Of a DNA stretch of 64,000 bases, positions 37,971-53,800 are shown in pieces. A model generated the notes under the pieces. The model saw only the letters and a program-made list of their open reading frames with translations, did no database searches and was not told the DNA's origin. The position numbers and the translations under genes were made by a program. The DNA lies in the NCBI GenBank assembly GCA_019321725.1, contig CM033119.1:18178694-18242693 (forward strand), written 5' to 3'. Each line of letters opens with the position of its first letter. Within the stretch, counting starts at the first letter, position 1. This stretch comes from Paulownia fortunei. Taxonomy: Eukaryota > Streptophyta > Magnoliopsida > Lamiales > Paulowniaceae.

Positions 37971-38624
37971 ATGGAAGAAGAGATATCATCACCATGCAAG
38001 CGAGGTTTCGGTGAATTCAGAGATGAAGAAAGCCCAGAAAGAATCAATACTGCACAGCCGGCGACCCCATCTCAAGACGAGAGCAAGAATCTTGGTTGCA
38101 AAAGCGAGAAAAAGGAGCCCAGGATGATTGTATTGGCCCTGTTTGCGCCGCCACAGATGAAAAACAAGAATCCCACAATGAAGAATGCTAAAAGCAAGAA
38201 TCTTGATCCTGTTACTCATCGGAAGGAAGAGAGAAGGAGGCAGCGGCTGCCTTTTGGCGCCACCGCCGCTGCAACTACTGCAGTCTCGGTTTACAAGATC
38301 GCTGGCCTCTCCTGTTGTTGTTATTGTAATTTACTTCCGCAGAACAGCGGGGTGGAATTGAGTGGCTGTGCCGTGATTTCGAAAGGGATTGTGGTGGTTG
38401 AGGGTGAAATCAGTTCTATTAGAAGGTATTTGAAATTCATGCTGAGGAGAAAAGAGGAGAGGTCTGATACATTGAAGGTTATTTGGCAGGGAAAGGTTGC
38501 GAGGCCGAGTTTTGGTAAATTCTCTATCCTGCATTGTACTAGTGAAGTTGCTGTCTGCAAATTCTTTGCTGATCATGGGGCTTCCCATTATTGGGATCTT
38601 GCTGTTAAATCAAACCGAAATTGA
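37971..38624 (+). CDS. Short intronless PRP3-like protein (C-terminal DUF1115 region)
   Basis: A single uninterrupted frame of 217 codons starting MEEEISSPCKRGFGEF. Its second half resembles the C-terminus of the U4/U6 snRNP protein PRP3: VSVYKIAGL at about residue 105, SGCAVISKGIVVVEG near 130, IRRYLKFMLRR near 145, VIWQGKVARPSF near 170 and ADHGASHYWDLAVKSN near the end. The first half is a compressed and altered version of the PRP3 middle region (APPQMKNKNP, THRKEERRRQR), and most of the ~700-residue parent is missing. I recall short PRP3-like genes in Arabidopsis, so it may belong to that class. No intron plus heavy truncation suggests an ancient retrocopy. The frame is intact, so it may be expressed, but a splicing role is unproven. 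An upstream in-frame TTG is not needed; the ATG at 37971 is the natural start. Confidence 0.7.
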   Translation: MEEEISSPCKRGFGEFRDEESPERINTAQPATPSQDESKNLGCKSEKKEPRMIVLALFAPPQMKNKNPTMKNAKSKNLDPVTHRKEERRRQRLPFGATAAATTAVSVYKIAGLSCCCYCNLLPQNSGVELSGCAVISKGIVVVEGEISSIRRYLKFMLRRKEERSDTLKVIWQGKVARPSFGKFSILHCTSEVAVCKFFADHGASHYWDLAVKSNRN

Positions 38625-40978
38625 TTATAAGTTCGAGATAAGTGTTTTTCTTATGTATGACAAGTTAATTTCTTTTTGTTGCTTTGAATTAAGTTCATAG
38701 TTGGATGAGACTGACAAAATTTGTGTGTTGATTTTTGTTTATGTAGTCCCTTTTGGATGGAAAGTACTATTTTTTAAAATCTTCATATGTCCTAGAATTG
38801 GTTTTCTTGAATGACTTTGATTTTGAAAAAGACTACAGGGTAAGTTTTGTGTATTTCTTTTGTCTGGAGAAAGATGTAAGTGTTTCTTTCATAGTCTGAT
38901 TATTTTAGGTGAATTGATTCTTGATTTTGGCATGTCTTTTTGTTTTTTTTTTTTTTGACAATCTTTCCAACATTTGATGCAAGCTATCAGTAAATTTGAA
39001 TAGAATTGCTTCATATGTTTTGATTCGTCTGTTTTATATCTAAAAATTAGGGTCATAATGACTGGTTTCTTGTTGTTCATGGTGAATTTGTTTATCTACC
39101 TTTTGTTTAACAGTGTTTCATATGGTTGCAACTTTAAGTGTCAAATTGCATTCTGTTTCAAACCAACTGGAGCCCGAAAAAATGTTTACTTTGAGATATT
39201 ATGTATACTAGGAACAATGCAAATAATCAGTGCAGCTTCTTCAAATCATTTCTGAAGCAGAGAAGATAGATTAATTTCTAGGCATGGAAGCAATGAGAAA
39301 ATCCTGGATTTGTAGTTAAATGGTTCGAAATCCATCTTTCAAGCACATTGCATCCCATGACTTGTCTTGAAGACTATTAATTACTGAAGAAAATCAACAA
39401 TTGTGTCTCTTGCAGCTACACAGGCAACCCACTAACAAGACCAGAAAATATTTATGCACAGGAGATATTAGTATTTGGTAACAAACTTACATGCCACAAA
39501 GAACCAAGCCAAGGGAAAGGCACTGGCACAATGGGGGGCCTATCATTGATAGTTATCAAAGTTCTTGGTGTATAGCTGAGTTGTTTTGTAGTACAGTGGA
39601 GAAGATAATATCAGAGGCTGCTTTCCCTGAATGTGAGTTCTATACGCTTTAAAGATATCGCTATGCATATTGATTATGCTTTCTGTCAATTATTGAGCAT
39701 TGTTTGTACTTATATCCAAGTTGAAATGCCTGTTAAAGGATGGATAATACAGGGTTTTAGTAGATTGTAGTAGTTTTAGTGATGATGAATAAAGTTTTGA
39801 AATTACACTATACATATGAAATATCATCTAAATGCTTTAAATACCTAGAGGTCCGTGTTTTTTTTTTATTTGGGACCCGACCCGATCCGAAATTGAGTTC
39901 GAGTTAACTCGAGCTCTCCATTGTTGATAAAGCAGGCTAATATGATGAAAAAGTTAACCAGATCATACAGTTTGGATCATAATTTGTACAATCTATATGA
40001 ACGGACCACTATAAATACCTCAGAGCATAGTTTTTAGGAGGTAAGTTTTACATATTTACTCAATTCGCTTACCAGTTCATTATGACTCTCAACTTTAAGT
40101 ATCGAAAGGTTTTAACTAGAGGTCATTCCAACAAGTCTAACATGTGTTAGTGTTTTAGATCATTTCAAACTCAAAATATTCGAATTCAAATAATTTCAAT
40201 CCGAATTCAAGTACAATGATTTATCCGAATATAATTTGTCCTAAATCCAGTGCCTTCTACATTAATGTGTGTTAAATGATCTTTATATTATACTACATAA
40301 TTGCTAGGTCGAAAAGTGAAATGAGGACAACATACAGGCCAAAAAGGGCATTTTTGTGTTACTCTAATCCACATACAATCCACGCAGAAGGCTTGGTCCC
40401 AAGAAATTAAGATGGTTTTTAATGCTGTTAGAGAAAATGTGATTGAGCATGATGAAAGGTTTTAAGGGAAGATGAGGATTATGAAAGTGAAATTAAATTT
40501 CATGCCTAGTACCAGGCTTAGTACCTTAACGGTGTCGATTATTGGTAGATAATTATTTTACAACATATTGGACAAGATCATGCCAATTTAATTTTTTTCC
40601 ATCATATGAATTTTCAAAATTGATTTGGAAGTTCTGTATTTGATGCAAGTGCAATCCATCAATTGTTTATAGTTAGTATTCATGCTAACTTTAAGTTCAT
40701 ATAAGAAGCTTTTTAATAGTATTAGTAGTTGATTTGTAGCTTAATGGTATTCTTACGGGGTAGGTGGTTTTTACTACTTAGTTGACCAATATACGTGACC
40801 CATCTAAAAAATTTTCCTTATTCCTAGAAATACAAAAAGAAAGGTAAAAAAAATCCAACTTTTAGAGATGTTATACTAAAGGATATACATTGGTTAAAAT
40901 ATTTATTGAATTTGTACCATTGTCTCTCATATATAGTTTGCTATTGAATGCTCTTGCTTCTTATAGGTTCTAAACACA

Positions 40979-41150
40979 TGTGGAGCCAAAAAAGTTTAAA
41001 TTGAGGGACAAGAGTGGGTTTTCAACAAAATAATAATTAGAGGATAAAACTCTAAAATATTAGAAATTTATGTATAAAGTTTATATTAAATTCAAAAAAA
41101 TCATAGAGTTGAAGATACCGGCTGCCCAACCATTCCGTGGGGCTCCGTCA
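40979..41150. mobile_element. Short element with TGTGGAGCCA / GGGGCTCCGTCA ends
   Basis: About 172 bases bounded by inverted GGAGCC and GGCTCC words, with CCGGCTGCCCAACC near the right end. Its termini resemble those of the larger block at 4244-4989, suggesting a small dispersed non-autonomous family. The boundaries are approximate. Confidence 0.4.
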
Positions 41151-43215
41151 TTGGTTTTGAATGAGTGTCATTTCTCAATCTTCCAATAATGATCATAAAT
41201 ACTATATTTTAATCGAACTGGATCATAGAACTTTTTTATCGTTGGAAAAGACGAATCAGGAAAATTTTAGTAAAGGTAGAAACGAAAAAAGACTTTCGGT
41301 TAATACCGTGAATTGATAAAAATTCTCTTGTTATCTAGATTGAGACATAGTTGCTATTGAAAGTATAATTTCATCACTACAATTTCACCAAAATGCTAGT
41401 TCTTATTCACTCACGATAAATGTGATTAATTCAATAACTACTAAATTCGATCTGTTAGTGTGACCTCATGGAAACTATTGGGCCAAATCCAATAGGCTGC
41501 CACTTGGTGGTTTAATGCAATTAAATTGACTGCTGCTAAGCACAAAGAATTTTCTCAAAAGAATTTTCTTACATGGGACCAGGTTAAATGATGCAAGATT
41601 GTTTGAAGTTCTTGGTGGATAGTTAATTTATGATACTTTCAAGAAGATCATGCCAAATCCTGCTTTTCCTATATATACATATATATTGCCAAGTACTTCT
41701 TATTTACTGTTTTGTGTTTCACATAAATAATAACAGTTATTTCTTGTGGTATAAATGTATAAGAAACCAGATTTATTCTCTTGGATTAAGGGTTAGTTGT
41801 AGAGATCTTCCCTAAGATTTGTCTAATTTGTCTAATTTATTGTACTTTCGAACACATTTTTTTAATTGCTAAAACGATGATTTCAGTCTCGTGTGTAAAT
41901 GCATATAATATTGTGTATTTTTTTTTTTAATAACTCAAATTCCCGACTTGCGCCGAACTAATTCTGAACATTCCACACACTTGTCCCTAACACCTAGGAG
42001 GGGTAAATCGTGAGATATGCCTCAACCAACACCCAAGTTCCCAACAAGAATTTTACACTTTTGCGCACAAAGAGTCCAACTCACAGTAATTGTTCGAAAC
42101 ACCTTAGTCGTAGGGTTTCATTCATTGCCCAATAATTGCTCCATACTAAAATGTATGCGCAGGTTCCCACCAGAATAATATTATTTATTTTTACTCGTAC
42201 ATTACATTTTGTTGTTTGAGTGGCTTCCTTTAATGTTGAACATAGTAATGAAATTCTTTGAATTTTTGAAAAAAAATACTCGAATAGAATTCGATATATG
42301 CATAGAACGTGTTGATTAATCCCAAAAATGTATTTTAAAGATTGTTGTGCGGAGAATTCTTTAAAATTTTTGCATAATAAAGGGAAGTAATATTAAATTT
42401 CATTCATATTTTAATAAGAGTAAAATAATTAAAGATAGTGAATACTACTCTATTAATTCATTTTCTAAAATTTTCGATACATAAGTAATTATACATGTAT
42501 TATGATTTTTTTGACATTTTTATGCATAGCTATATTCTCGAATTATTCCAAATTTTTATGATGATTCTTTTATAAAAAAATATTTGTTCTTTTCAAATTA
42601 TTTTAAACAATATCCCAATTACAAATTTTTTAAGAGCTAAAAAACTTTGCACGAATCCCAAATTCGCTACTATGTTAGGGAAAAGAATTGTAGTCTTTTC
42701 TTCATTTTATTTCTATGTCATTTTATTGCTTGGTCAAGAGAAAATGTTTTTAATTTAACAATTACTTTTTTCTGTCAAAATGGATAAATAAATGGGTTTA
42801 TCTTTTAAAAATTGTTTTTCTTCTTTCCTCATTTTTTCTGAAAAATAAAAGATATACAATTTTACCATATCTTTGAATTATCACTTTTTTACACCTAACT
42901 TTATGAAATCTATCAAATCCACCCCCTCCTTTTCATATTTCCTTTTCAATTTGTGGTCTACAAAATTAATTATCATTCACTCATAAATTTAGACCATCTT
43001 TTGTTTTTTACATACATTATGAAACCATAATGAACGATGATGATGATGATAGACCACATAATTTAAGACAAATATATTAGTGATTAGTTATGATTAATGA
43101 TGCCCTAAGTTATAATCAAGAAAGAAAATTAAAGTGTACATACAAATGCTAACATGCCCTAAAATTGGGAAAGAAAACTTATACATATAAATGCAAAGAT
43201 GTCCTAAAAAAAAAA

Positions 43216-43500
43216 TTAAGAAGTCGCAGATGCATTCACACCACAATTGTGAAATTATGTAGTTAGGGATGCTCACCTGAAAATTAATTCGACTTATTCG
43301 ACTCTATACCAAATACAAATATAAATATGTATTTATCCTATTTTTTTAATTTTTTTTTAAGAAATCGTAGATGCATTTCACACCATAACTGTGAAATTAT
43401 GTAGTTACGAGGTGTTCATATGAAAATCAACTCGACCCTAAATAGAAATTATATAATTCAAATATAAACATGAATTTATCCCATTTTTTTCCAAAAAAAA
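43216..43500. repeat. Two tandem copies of a 141-bp unit
   Basis: TTAAGAAGTCGCAGATGCAT at 43216 and TTAAGAAATCGTAGATGCAT at 43357 start two similar blocks that both contain GTGAAATTATGTAGTTA and end in TTTATCC(T/C)ATTTTTTT. Shorter related units (GCCCTAA-like starts at about 43102, 43156 and 43201) precede them. Confidence 0.65.
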
Positions 43501-43653
43501 ATAAATCAAAATTGGGATGCAAATTATTTGAATCTTAAATTTCAAAAAGAAAATACTTACTCACTCTAAATAATATAATTTATATTTTAATTTTAATTTT
43601 TTTTACTCACTAAAATTAAAAGGTTGAATCATTAAAAAAAATTTGCTTACTTC

Positions 43654-43821
43654 CACGTGGCACATAAAACAATTTCCAAGCAATACTATTTTTGTACTGT
43701 TCTTAATTGAACAAAATCCAAAAAGAAAAAAAGAAAAAACAAAGACGCACGTGCGTAACAACAAAGAAAGAAAGAAAAACGCAGTCGAATGCCACGTCAC
43801 CACCCCCCAAACTCACACGTG
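43654..43821 (+). promoter_or_regulatory. Cluster of ACGT-core elements upstream of PABP
   Basis: Four ACGT-core sites lie within 170 bases: CCACGTGGCA (G-box core 43654-43659), CGCACGTGCG (43746-43755, a 10-bp palindrome), CCACGTCA (43792-43799) and CACACGTGCC (core 43816-43821). Such sites are bound by plant bZIP and bHLH factors. They lie 225-400 bases upstream of the PABP TATA box. Their use is inferred. Confidence 0.5.
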
Positions 43822-44022
43822 CCGCTTCACAAACGTCTCTTGCTTACTCTGAACCGGTTCGCAACAATCTCCGTTACCCAGCGGCCACAATCCTCTACAA
43901 CCACGAACTCCTCTGCTCGCAACAAAAAGTAGTACCTCTCAGACCTCCGCGCCACTAACTCAGAAAATTCAACGGTCAACTAAAGGTACAACACTTTTTT
44001 GTCCCAACCGAAACAGACTCCC

Positions 44023-44040
44023 GCGTAGGATTTCCTACGC
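44023..44040. promoter_or_regulatory. Perfect 8-bp inverted repeat next to the PABP TATA box
   Basis: GCGTAGGA-TT-TCCTACGC is a perfect inverted repeat with a two-base spacer, ending five bases before the TATA box at 44046. It could be a dimeric factor site. No known plant motif name is assigned. Confidence 0.4.
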
Positions 44041-44045
44041 TCACC

Positions 44046-44054
44046 TATATAAAA
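44046..44054 (+). promoter_or_regulatory. TATA box of the PABP gene
   Basis: CTATATAAAATG gives a strong plant TATA box about 210 bases upstream of the ATG. The predicted leader contains GA, CA and TA microsatellites at about 44112-44166 and a CGTATA-GAAT-TATACG inverted repeat at 44181-44196. Confidence 0.7.
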
Positions 44055-44245
44055 TGCCAACACGCACCTACTTTCTTCTACTGCCTTTCTCCTTCTCATA
44101 CACCGATTCTTAGAGAGAGAGAGAGAGACACACACACACACACATACTATACGTATATATATATAGATACAACGATTGAACGTATAGAATTATACGTATT
44201 TTCTACATTAGTACTTTTAATTCTTAATCTTAGTTATTTGTTTGA

Positions 44246-48598
<4,353 letters not shown>

Positions 48599-49487
48599 TA
48601 AATTAAGAAGAAAGGCTCCTTGTCCTTAATTGGAGCATTTTTTTTCTTGGGGCTTGACGAGTCTTTATCCTCTCTAGAATAGACAGCTCAAATTTATGTT
48701 CAAGCTGATAGCTGAATTTAGTTATAGGCTTCTAGATAATTATAAGGTTATTTATTTATTTATTTATTTTTCATAACTTGGATCCCTTTTTCGTTGTATT
48801 AAGCAGATTCTTGTTTTCTTTTCAATTTTTTGTAGGCTCAAAAATGTTAAAATAAGTAAATAATGACATATTGACAACTTTAATAAGTCCTGGTGTTTTT
48901 TTTTTCTCTTTGTAATGTACTTGCCTTTTGTGTCAGTAGCTACTAATATGTTATCAGTTAATGGAAACAGATGTGAGAAAACATCATCTGCATGATTTTC
49001 GGATTTAAAAGCTATTGTTGTATATTATTACAGATAATTGTCTCTAAGAAGTTGTTGAACAGGTCTGAGATACTCTACAGATAATTTCTCTAGTAGTTGT
49101 GAATTGTGATCCGAAGAACTGGCTGGTAGTTGTGATCCGAACAACAAGGATTGCACACTGCAACAGTTATGACCCCAGCGACCAGGACAATTAGCTATCA
49201 AATTGAATGGTAAAATTTTGCAGCAATCAAAGGGCACCAGAAAAGCAATGCGACCATTGTAAAAGAGATTCTAGTTTGACAGAAAAATTTCACTACTCCC
49301 AAAAGAAGCATAAAGGCAATATAACCTTTCCTACACAATGGGAAATTTCATGCCATCCATATGGATAATGCTCAAATAGATCTATATTAACCGTTAAAGG
49401 ACGTTAAATCATGAGTGAGCCGCCAAGCACTCTTATCTTACGAGTTACTAGTAAATGTAACCATCATACAATTGAAAATTGAGGAGG
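48599..49487. other. Convergent 3' flanks of PABP and the MRNIP-like gene
   Basis: About 890 bases between the two stop codons. It contains a TTTA tetramer repeat at about 48750-48770 and AT-rich untranslated-type sequence. No further gene is seen. Confidence 0.6.
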
Positions 49488-50791
49488 TCAGAGGAAATCA
49501 GGGTGGATATCATCCTCTACTCTTTCCTCATTCATCAATGAATCCAACAGATAATTGCTCCGTTGACTAACATGATCCCGTGAGTCTCTCTGCCCTTTAC
49601 TCTCTAAGTTATCCTCGTCTTCTTCAGTTATGAAGCTACTCCACTTAGAAACTGGTCCCTTGGCTGCTGTTGTATGATGTAACCCTACCATTGGCACTCC
49701 AATTCCATTATGTTCATCGTCTTGTGTTATGTAACCACTCCACTTTGAAATTGATCCCTTGACCCCTTTTCTTGGTTGCTTTACGAATGGCTCCTCTATG
49801 TTAGCCGAATTGCTCTTATTGTCTTGAATTTGTGCCATGAAACGGTTCCATTTGGGAGCCCGGTCTGATGGATGTAAGGTCACAGGTTCCTCATGAGAAC
49901 AAATGTCTTGAGCTCTCATAGAGTATTCACTCCTCTTGGAATCTCTTTCACAAGATGTTTGCTCAAATTCAGTCAACTGTACATCTACACTTCAGCAAAA
50001 ATCACCACCATCAATTTCACAAAACAAAAACTGTCTTATATACTATGATATCCATCTTATAAATAAGCATCCAATTTCCTCTGGCGCTCGATTTACCTTG
50101 AGAATGATCGTTCCGATGCCTTTTGGCATTACTTGTGTCTGGAAACAGTGGTTTGAAAAGCTTTTCGGTGCCATATCCATTGGAAGAATAGTCCTTCACT
50201 TTCGGCTTCTTGAACAGCGCCTTTGGCACCTCTGTCACGACCATCGGCTCGAGTCTATTATCCCCTGCTCATCCAAAATCATTATCAAAAAACATAAACC
50301 AATTACAAAAAAAAATAAAAAATAAAAAATATGAACTTTTATCAATTTAATCAAACACCTTCAGCGAGATCTTCATCTTTATCGAATTTTCCGCAATATT
50401 CCTCCTGATCATCAACATACTCAGACCAATCATTCCTTTTCGTCTTATGTCCGCCGCTCGGAGAATTGAAGGTTTCGAGTTCCTCGGAGAGTAACTGTTT
50501 TTGATCGGATAATTGACGAGACATGTTGAAATTCTGGACGAATTTGCGTACGTCCCTGGCCATGACACCCTGGGAGAACACCTTGCGCACAGATTGCTTC
50601 TGATTGCAAACCACGCAGCCCCACTTGTTGCTGCTCTTCTTCTGCTGCTTCACCTGCATCCACATTTAATAATTACATTTTCACGCACACATACATATGT
50701 AGAACTATTTTCACACAGAGAGAGAAAGAGAGAGTATTGCCTGCATAGTGCAGCATTGGAAGCATTGAACAGCGATGAAGGTCGTAGGCAT
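49488..50791 (-). CDS. MRNIP: Plant MRNIP-like protein (MRN complex-interacting protein family)
   Basis: Animal MRNIP binds the MRE11-RAD50-NBS1 complex in DNA-damage signalling; a similar plant role is inferred. Exons in transcript order: 50791-50741, 50653-50359, 50264-50097 and 49984-49488 (337 codons, 336 aa). The N-terminus MPTTFIAVQCFQCCTMQ joins VKQQKKSSNKWGCVVCNQKQ to give four zinc-ligand-type cysteines (C10, C13, C30, C33), followed by SVRKVFSQG and RDVRKFVQNFN, all typical of the family's N-terminal domain. The remainder is charged and disordered, with four short tryptophan motifs (WSEYV at 93, WNRFM at 217, WSGYI at 253, WSSFI at 286). A basic KKPKVK stretch could be a nuclear signal. 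Intron 1 (50654-50740) is GC-AG; the rest are GT-AG. An E2F-type site lies 62 bases upstream of the ATG. The family call is strong at the N-terminus; the plant function is not established here. Confidence 0.82.
50654..50740 (-). other. GC-AG intron in the MRNIP-like gene
   Basis: On the minus strand exon 1 ends ACTATGCAG and the intron begins GCAATA, so the donor is GC, not GT; the acceptor is GATGCAG|GTGAAG. The junction reads CTMQ-VKQQKK, which matches the family, and no nearby GT donor keeps frame. The 87-base intron is short. Confidence 0.75.
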
Positions 50792-50852
50792 TTTTGCTAC
50801 AGTGGTTGTGTGTGTGTGTGTGAGAGAGAGATTTGGTGAGGAGCTCAGCCAA

Positions 50853-50864
50853 TTTGGCGGGAAA
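50853..50864 (+). promoter_or_regulatory. E2F-type site upstream of the MRNIP-like gene
   Basis: TTTGGCGGGAAA fits the E2F consensus WTTSSCSS. It lies 62 bases upstream of the ATG of the minus-strand MRNIP-like gene, in its promoter or leader. A DNA-repair gene under S-phase control would make sense; binding is inferred. Confidence 0.55.
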
Positions 50865-53800
50865 AAGGGTTTTCGAACTGAATTTCCAGAGCGTAGCTAT
50901 TTTCATTCTTTAAAGTCGGGTTTATGGGTTTGGATTCTGGGTTTCAATTTGTGGTTTGGGTTTCGGGTAGTATTTTGGTGGGCCAAAGCCTAAGCCCAAA
51001 TCCATGGACTAGGGGCAACATAACAGGCCCATTAGTCAAATAAATCTGCTGCCCAACATTCATGGGCAAGGGGCTAAGATAATAGGTCCATAATTCAGCC
51101 TTCTAATTTTGGATTCGGATTAATGCCTAATTTGCATACTTTTGGTTAACAATTCTGTTAACTAAAGTTTGAGGTCATATATATATATATATATATATCC
51201 TTTTAATTTTGAGTTTGGACTAATGCCTAATTTGCATACTTTTGGTTAATAATAATTCTATTAACTAAAATTAGAGGTCATACAACTAAGGTGTAAGGCT
51301 CCCAAATCACGTTTGGAGCTATTTCCGTGATTTGTGAAGACGTAAGTTTAATAATTTTAAGAATTTGAAGGGTAATTCTTGGATAAACCGATAAATCTTG
51401 TATTCTCTAATTTAACGATGAATTAATTTTTTTTTAAATAAATAATTAAGGAAAAGTAAAACTAATCCAACACTCTTACTCTAGTAGCTAACTACTTCTA
51501 GTTTATGTGTTTACTTATGATAATTCAGTTGAAACTAGTCGGTGGAAATTTAACTAAAGATCCCTTAAGGGATGCTGGAATGAACTTTCAACAATTGAGA
51601 ATAATTAATTTATTTATCATAATATATTGATTATACCACGTGATTGAGGGCAAAAACGAAATATATGAGTAATAAAGGTGTAAATGAACTATTATTGCTA
51701 TTGAGTTAAAGCAGCTACAATTATTATTCAAATATATGAAGTCCACTAATTAAAACTATATATTGTGTGTGTCTATGATGTCTCACCTTCCATATGACCA
51801 TCTTCTTTTCTCCCTCAACTTCAACCCCACACCCTCCAATCTTGACCCCGTTTGTTCTCTTTAGCCACACTTCCTGCGACTTCTCCCTCAAACCCTAACT
51901 TTGTCTCTTCTCCCCAAATTGCTTTTCTCTTAATATTTCTTGTTTCTACCCAAATACACCCTTAGGTTCATGGCTTAGTTTACCTTTTTGTTTTAAAGTA
52001 AGCTTTAGATTATCTACATATACTTAACTAGGTTTCTTTCAACTTCAAATGTTTATTTTTTTTATCATAAATAGTACAGATAATTAACATTAAATATAAT
52101 ATATAATAACAAGATTCATGACCTATATTATTGTAAATACACGTCACTTTCTTATTGTGTTTTTTACTTCTAGTATAAATGAATTGCACACGTACATCAT
52201 TTCTCGTTGTAACAATGTGAATTATAATAAAAAAATAAAATATAAAAATTAAAAAATAAAATGTAAGTAGACCCTCAATACATCTAACTTCATAACTTTA
52301 GCTAACCTACTATTCTCATATATTTTCGAGTAATTATGTATTTTGAATTAATTTTTTTAAATTGTTTATACGGTCCACAATTGTTTAGATTGTCTTGTTT
52401 ATATTTATTGTAAATACAACATATAATCAATAAATATATAATAACAAGATTCATGATTTATATTACCTTCTTAACGCATCATTTTTTTAATATGTATGTC
52501 TCTTAGTTCTAAATCACTTATATCACATAAAATTACATCATTAAAAATAAATATCTCGCCATAAAAATGTGATTTATAACGAAAATAATAAATAAAAAAA
52601 TAGAAAAATAAAATGTGGGTATAAAAAATTGATATTCCCATAGACAAGAACTGGCCAATGCCCATCTGCCACCTCATCCTACACCTGATTAAAGAGTAAA
52701 AAAGTACACACAGTAACGCCGTTATGTTTCCCATTCCTTTTCTTTTACTTTACTTTAATTTTTGTTTTCCAAAAAGGAAAAGAAAAAAAAAAGAAAAAGA
52801 AAAGCAATTTTAGCAAACACTACAATCAATCAAAAAAAGACCAGATTACAGATTAGATCTGGCCTTTGCTTTCTCTTTCCCTTTCATACGCAAAAAACAC
52901 ACACATTCTACACACAAATACAGTCTTTTTTCGGTAGCTGATTGTTACTCAGCTTCTCCAGATCTCGTCATGGAAATGTAGATATTTCTTAGTTCAGGTA
53001 CTGCAATTCTTCTTTGTTTTTCTTGCTGGGTTTGCTTTTTTGGGTAATTTTCTTTGATGGGCCTCGTTGTCTTTGTGTTTTCTTTGATGAGTTTTTCATT
53101 TTCTAAGTTTTGGTTGAAGCATGGAGCTTAAGTGTGTGACACCGTTGTCTGTGTGTGTGTGTGTTTTTTTTTTTTTCTTCTTTATGTCTTTGGATAGTGA
53201 TGTGATGCTGGAAAGAATTTGTTGGAGGTTGGTGAGCATTTCTTTTCTTGAAAATTAATTTACCTGGGTAGTGGCGGCAGCAAGAACTTTTATTTTCTTT
53301 TAGTGGGGTCGCTTTCATGTATATTAGTTACAAATTATGCTTATATTTGCGTCCAAAAATGGATAAGAATTATTTGTTCTTAGAACTGACAAAAACAGCA
53401 TGAAAAATTCCAAAATCTTGATGGGCTAGAATTGGAAGTATCTGAACTTCTGGAATTGGAATTATTTGTTGTAAAATAAAAAAATGGTATTTTTTAACTT
53501 ACTTTTTGTGACCCATTTTCTAAATCATGCCAAGGATGTTGGAAAAAAAAAAAGAACAACTTTTATCTGTGATTTATGCATCTCTCTTTATTATTTCGAC
53601 TAGATCCGCTATCTGATTTACATTGATTACATTTATAGCCATTCTACTAGCGATTCGATTATCAGGATTCTATAGAAAGTTTAAGGTCCTTTTCCATTAA
53701 ATAGGCTGCTGGCTGTGCAAAATGTGTAATCTTGTTAGATTTTTTGAGGCTTGTTGACTGATGGATACTTCGTTCTAATTTTTTGTTGGTTGAATGTGTA

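Larger units (their letters stand above)
38625..43650. other. AT-rich intergenic region
   Basis: No gene is supported. It holds an imperfect 14-bp palindrome TCGAGTTAACTCGA at 39899-39912 next to a GACCCGACCCGATCCGA word, a small element with GGAGCC/GGCTCC ends at 40979-41150, and tandem repeats at about 43102-43500. Short open frames here are low-complexity. Confidence 0.6.

Noticed and set aside
38321..38588. Antisense open frames under the PRP3-like gene
   Set aside because: They are shadows of the sense frame, which carries the PRP3 similarity.
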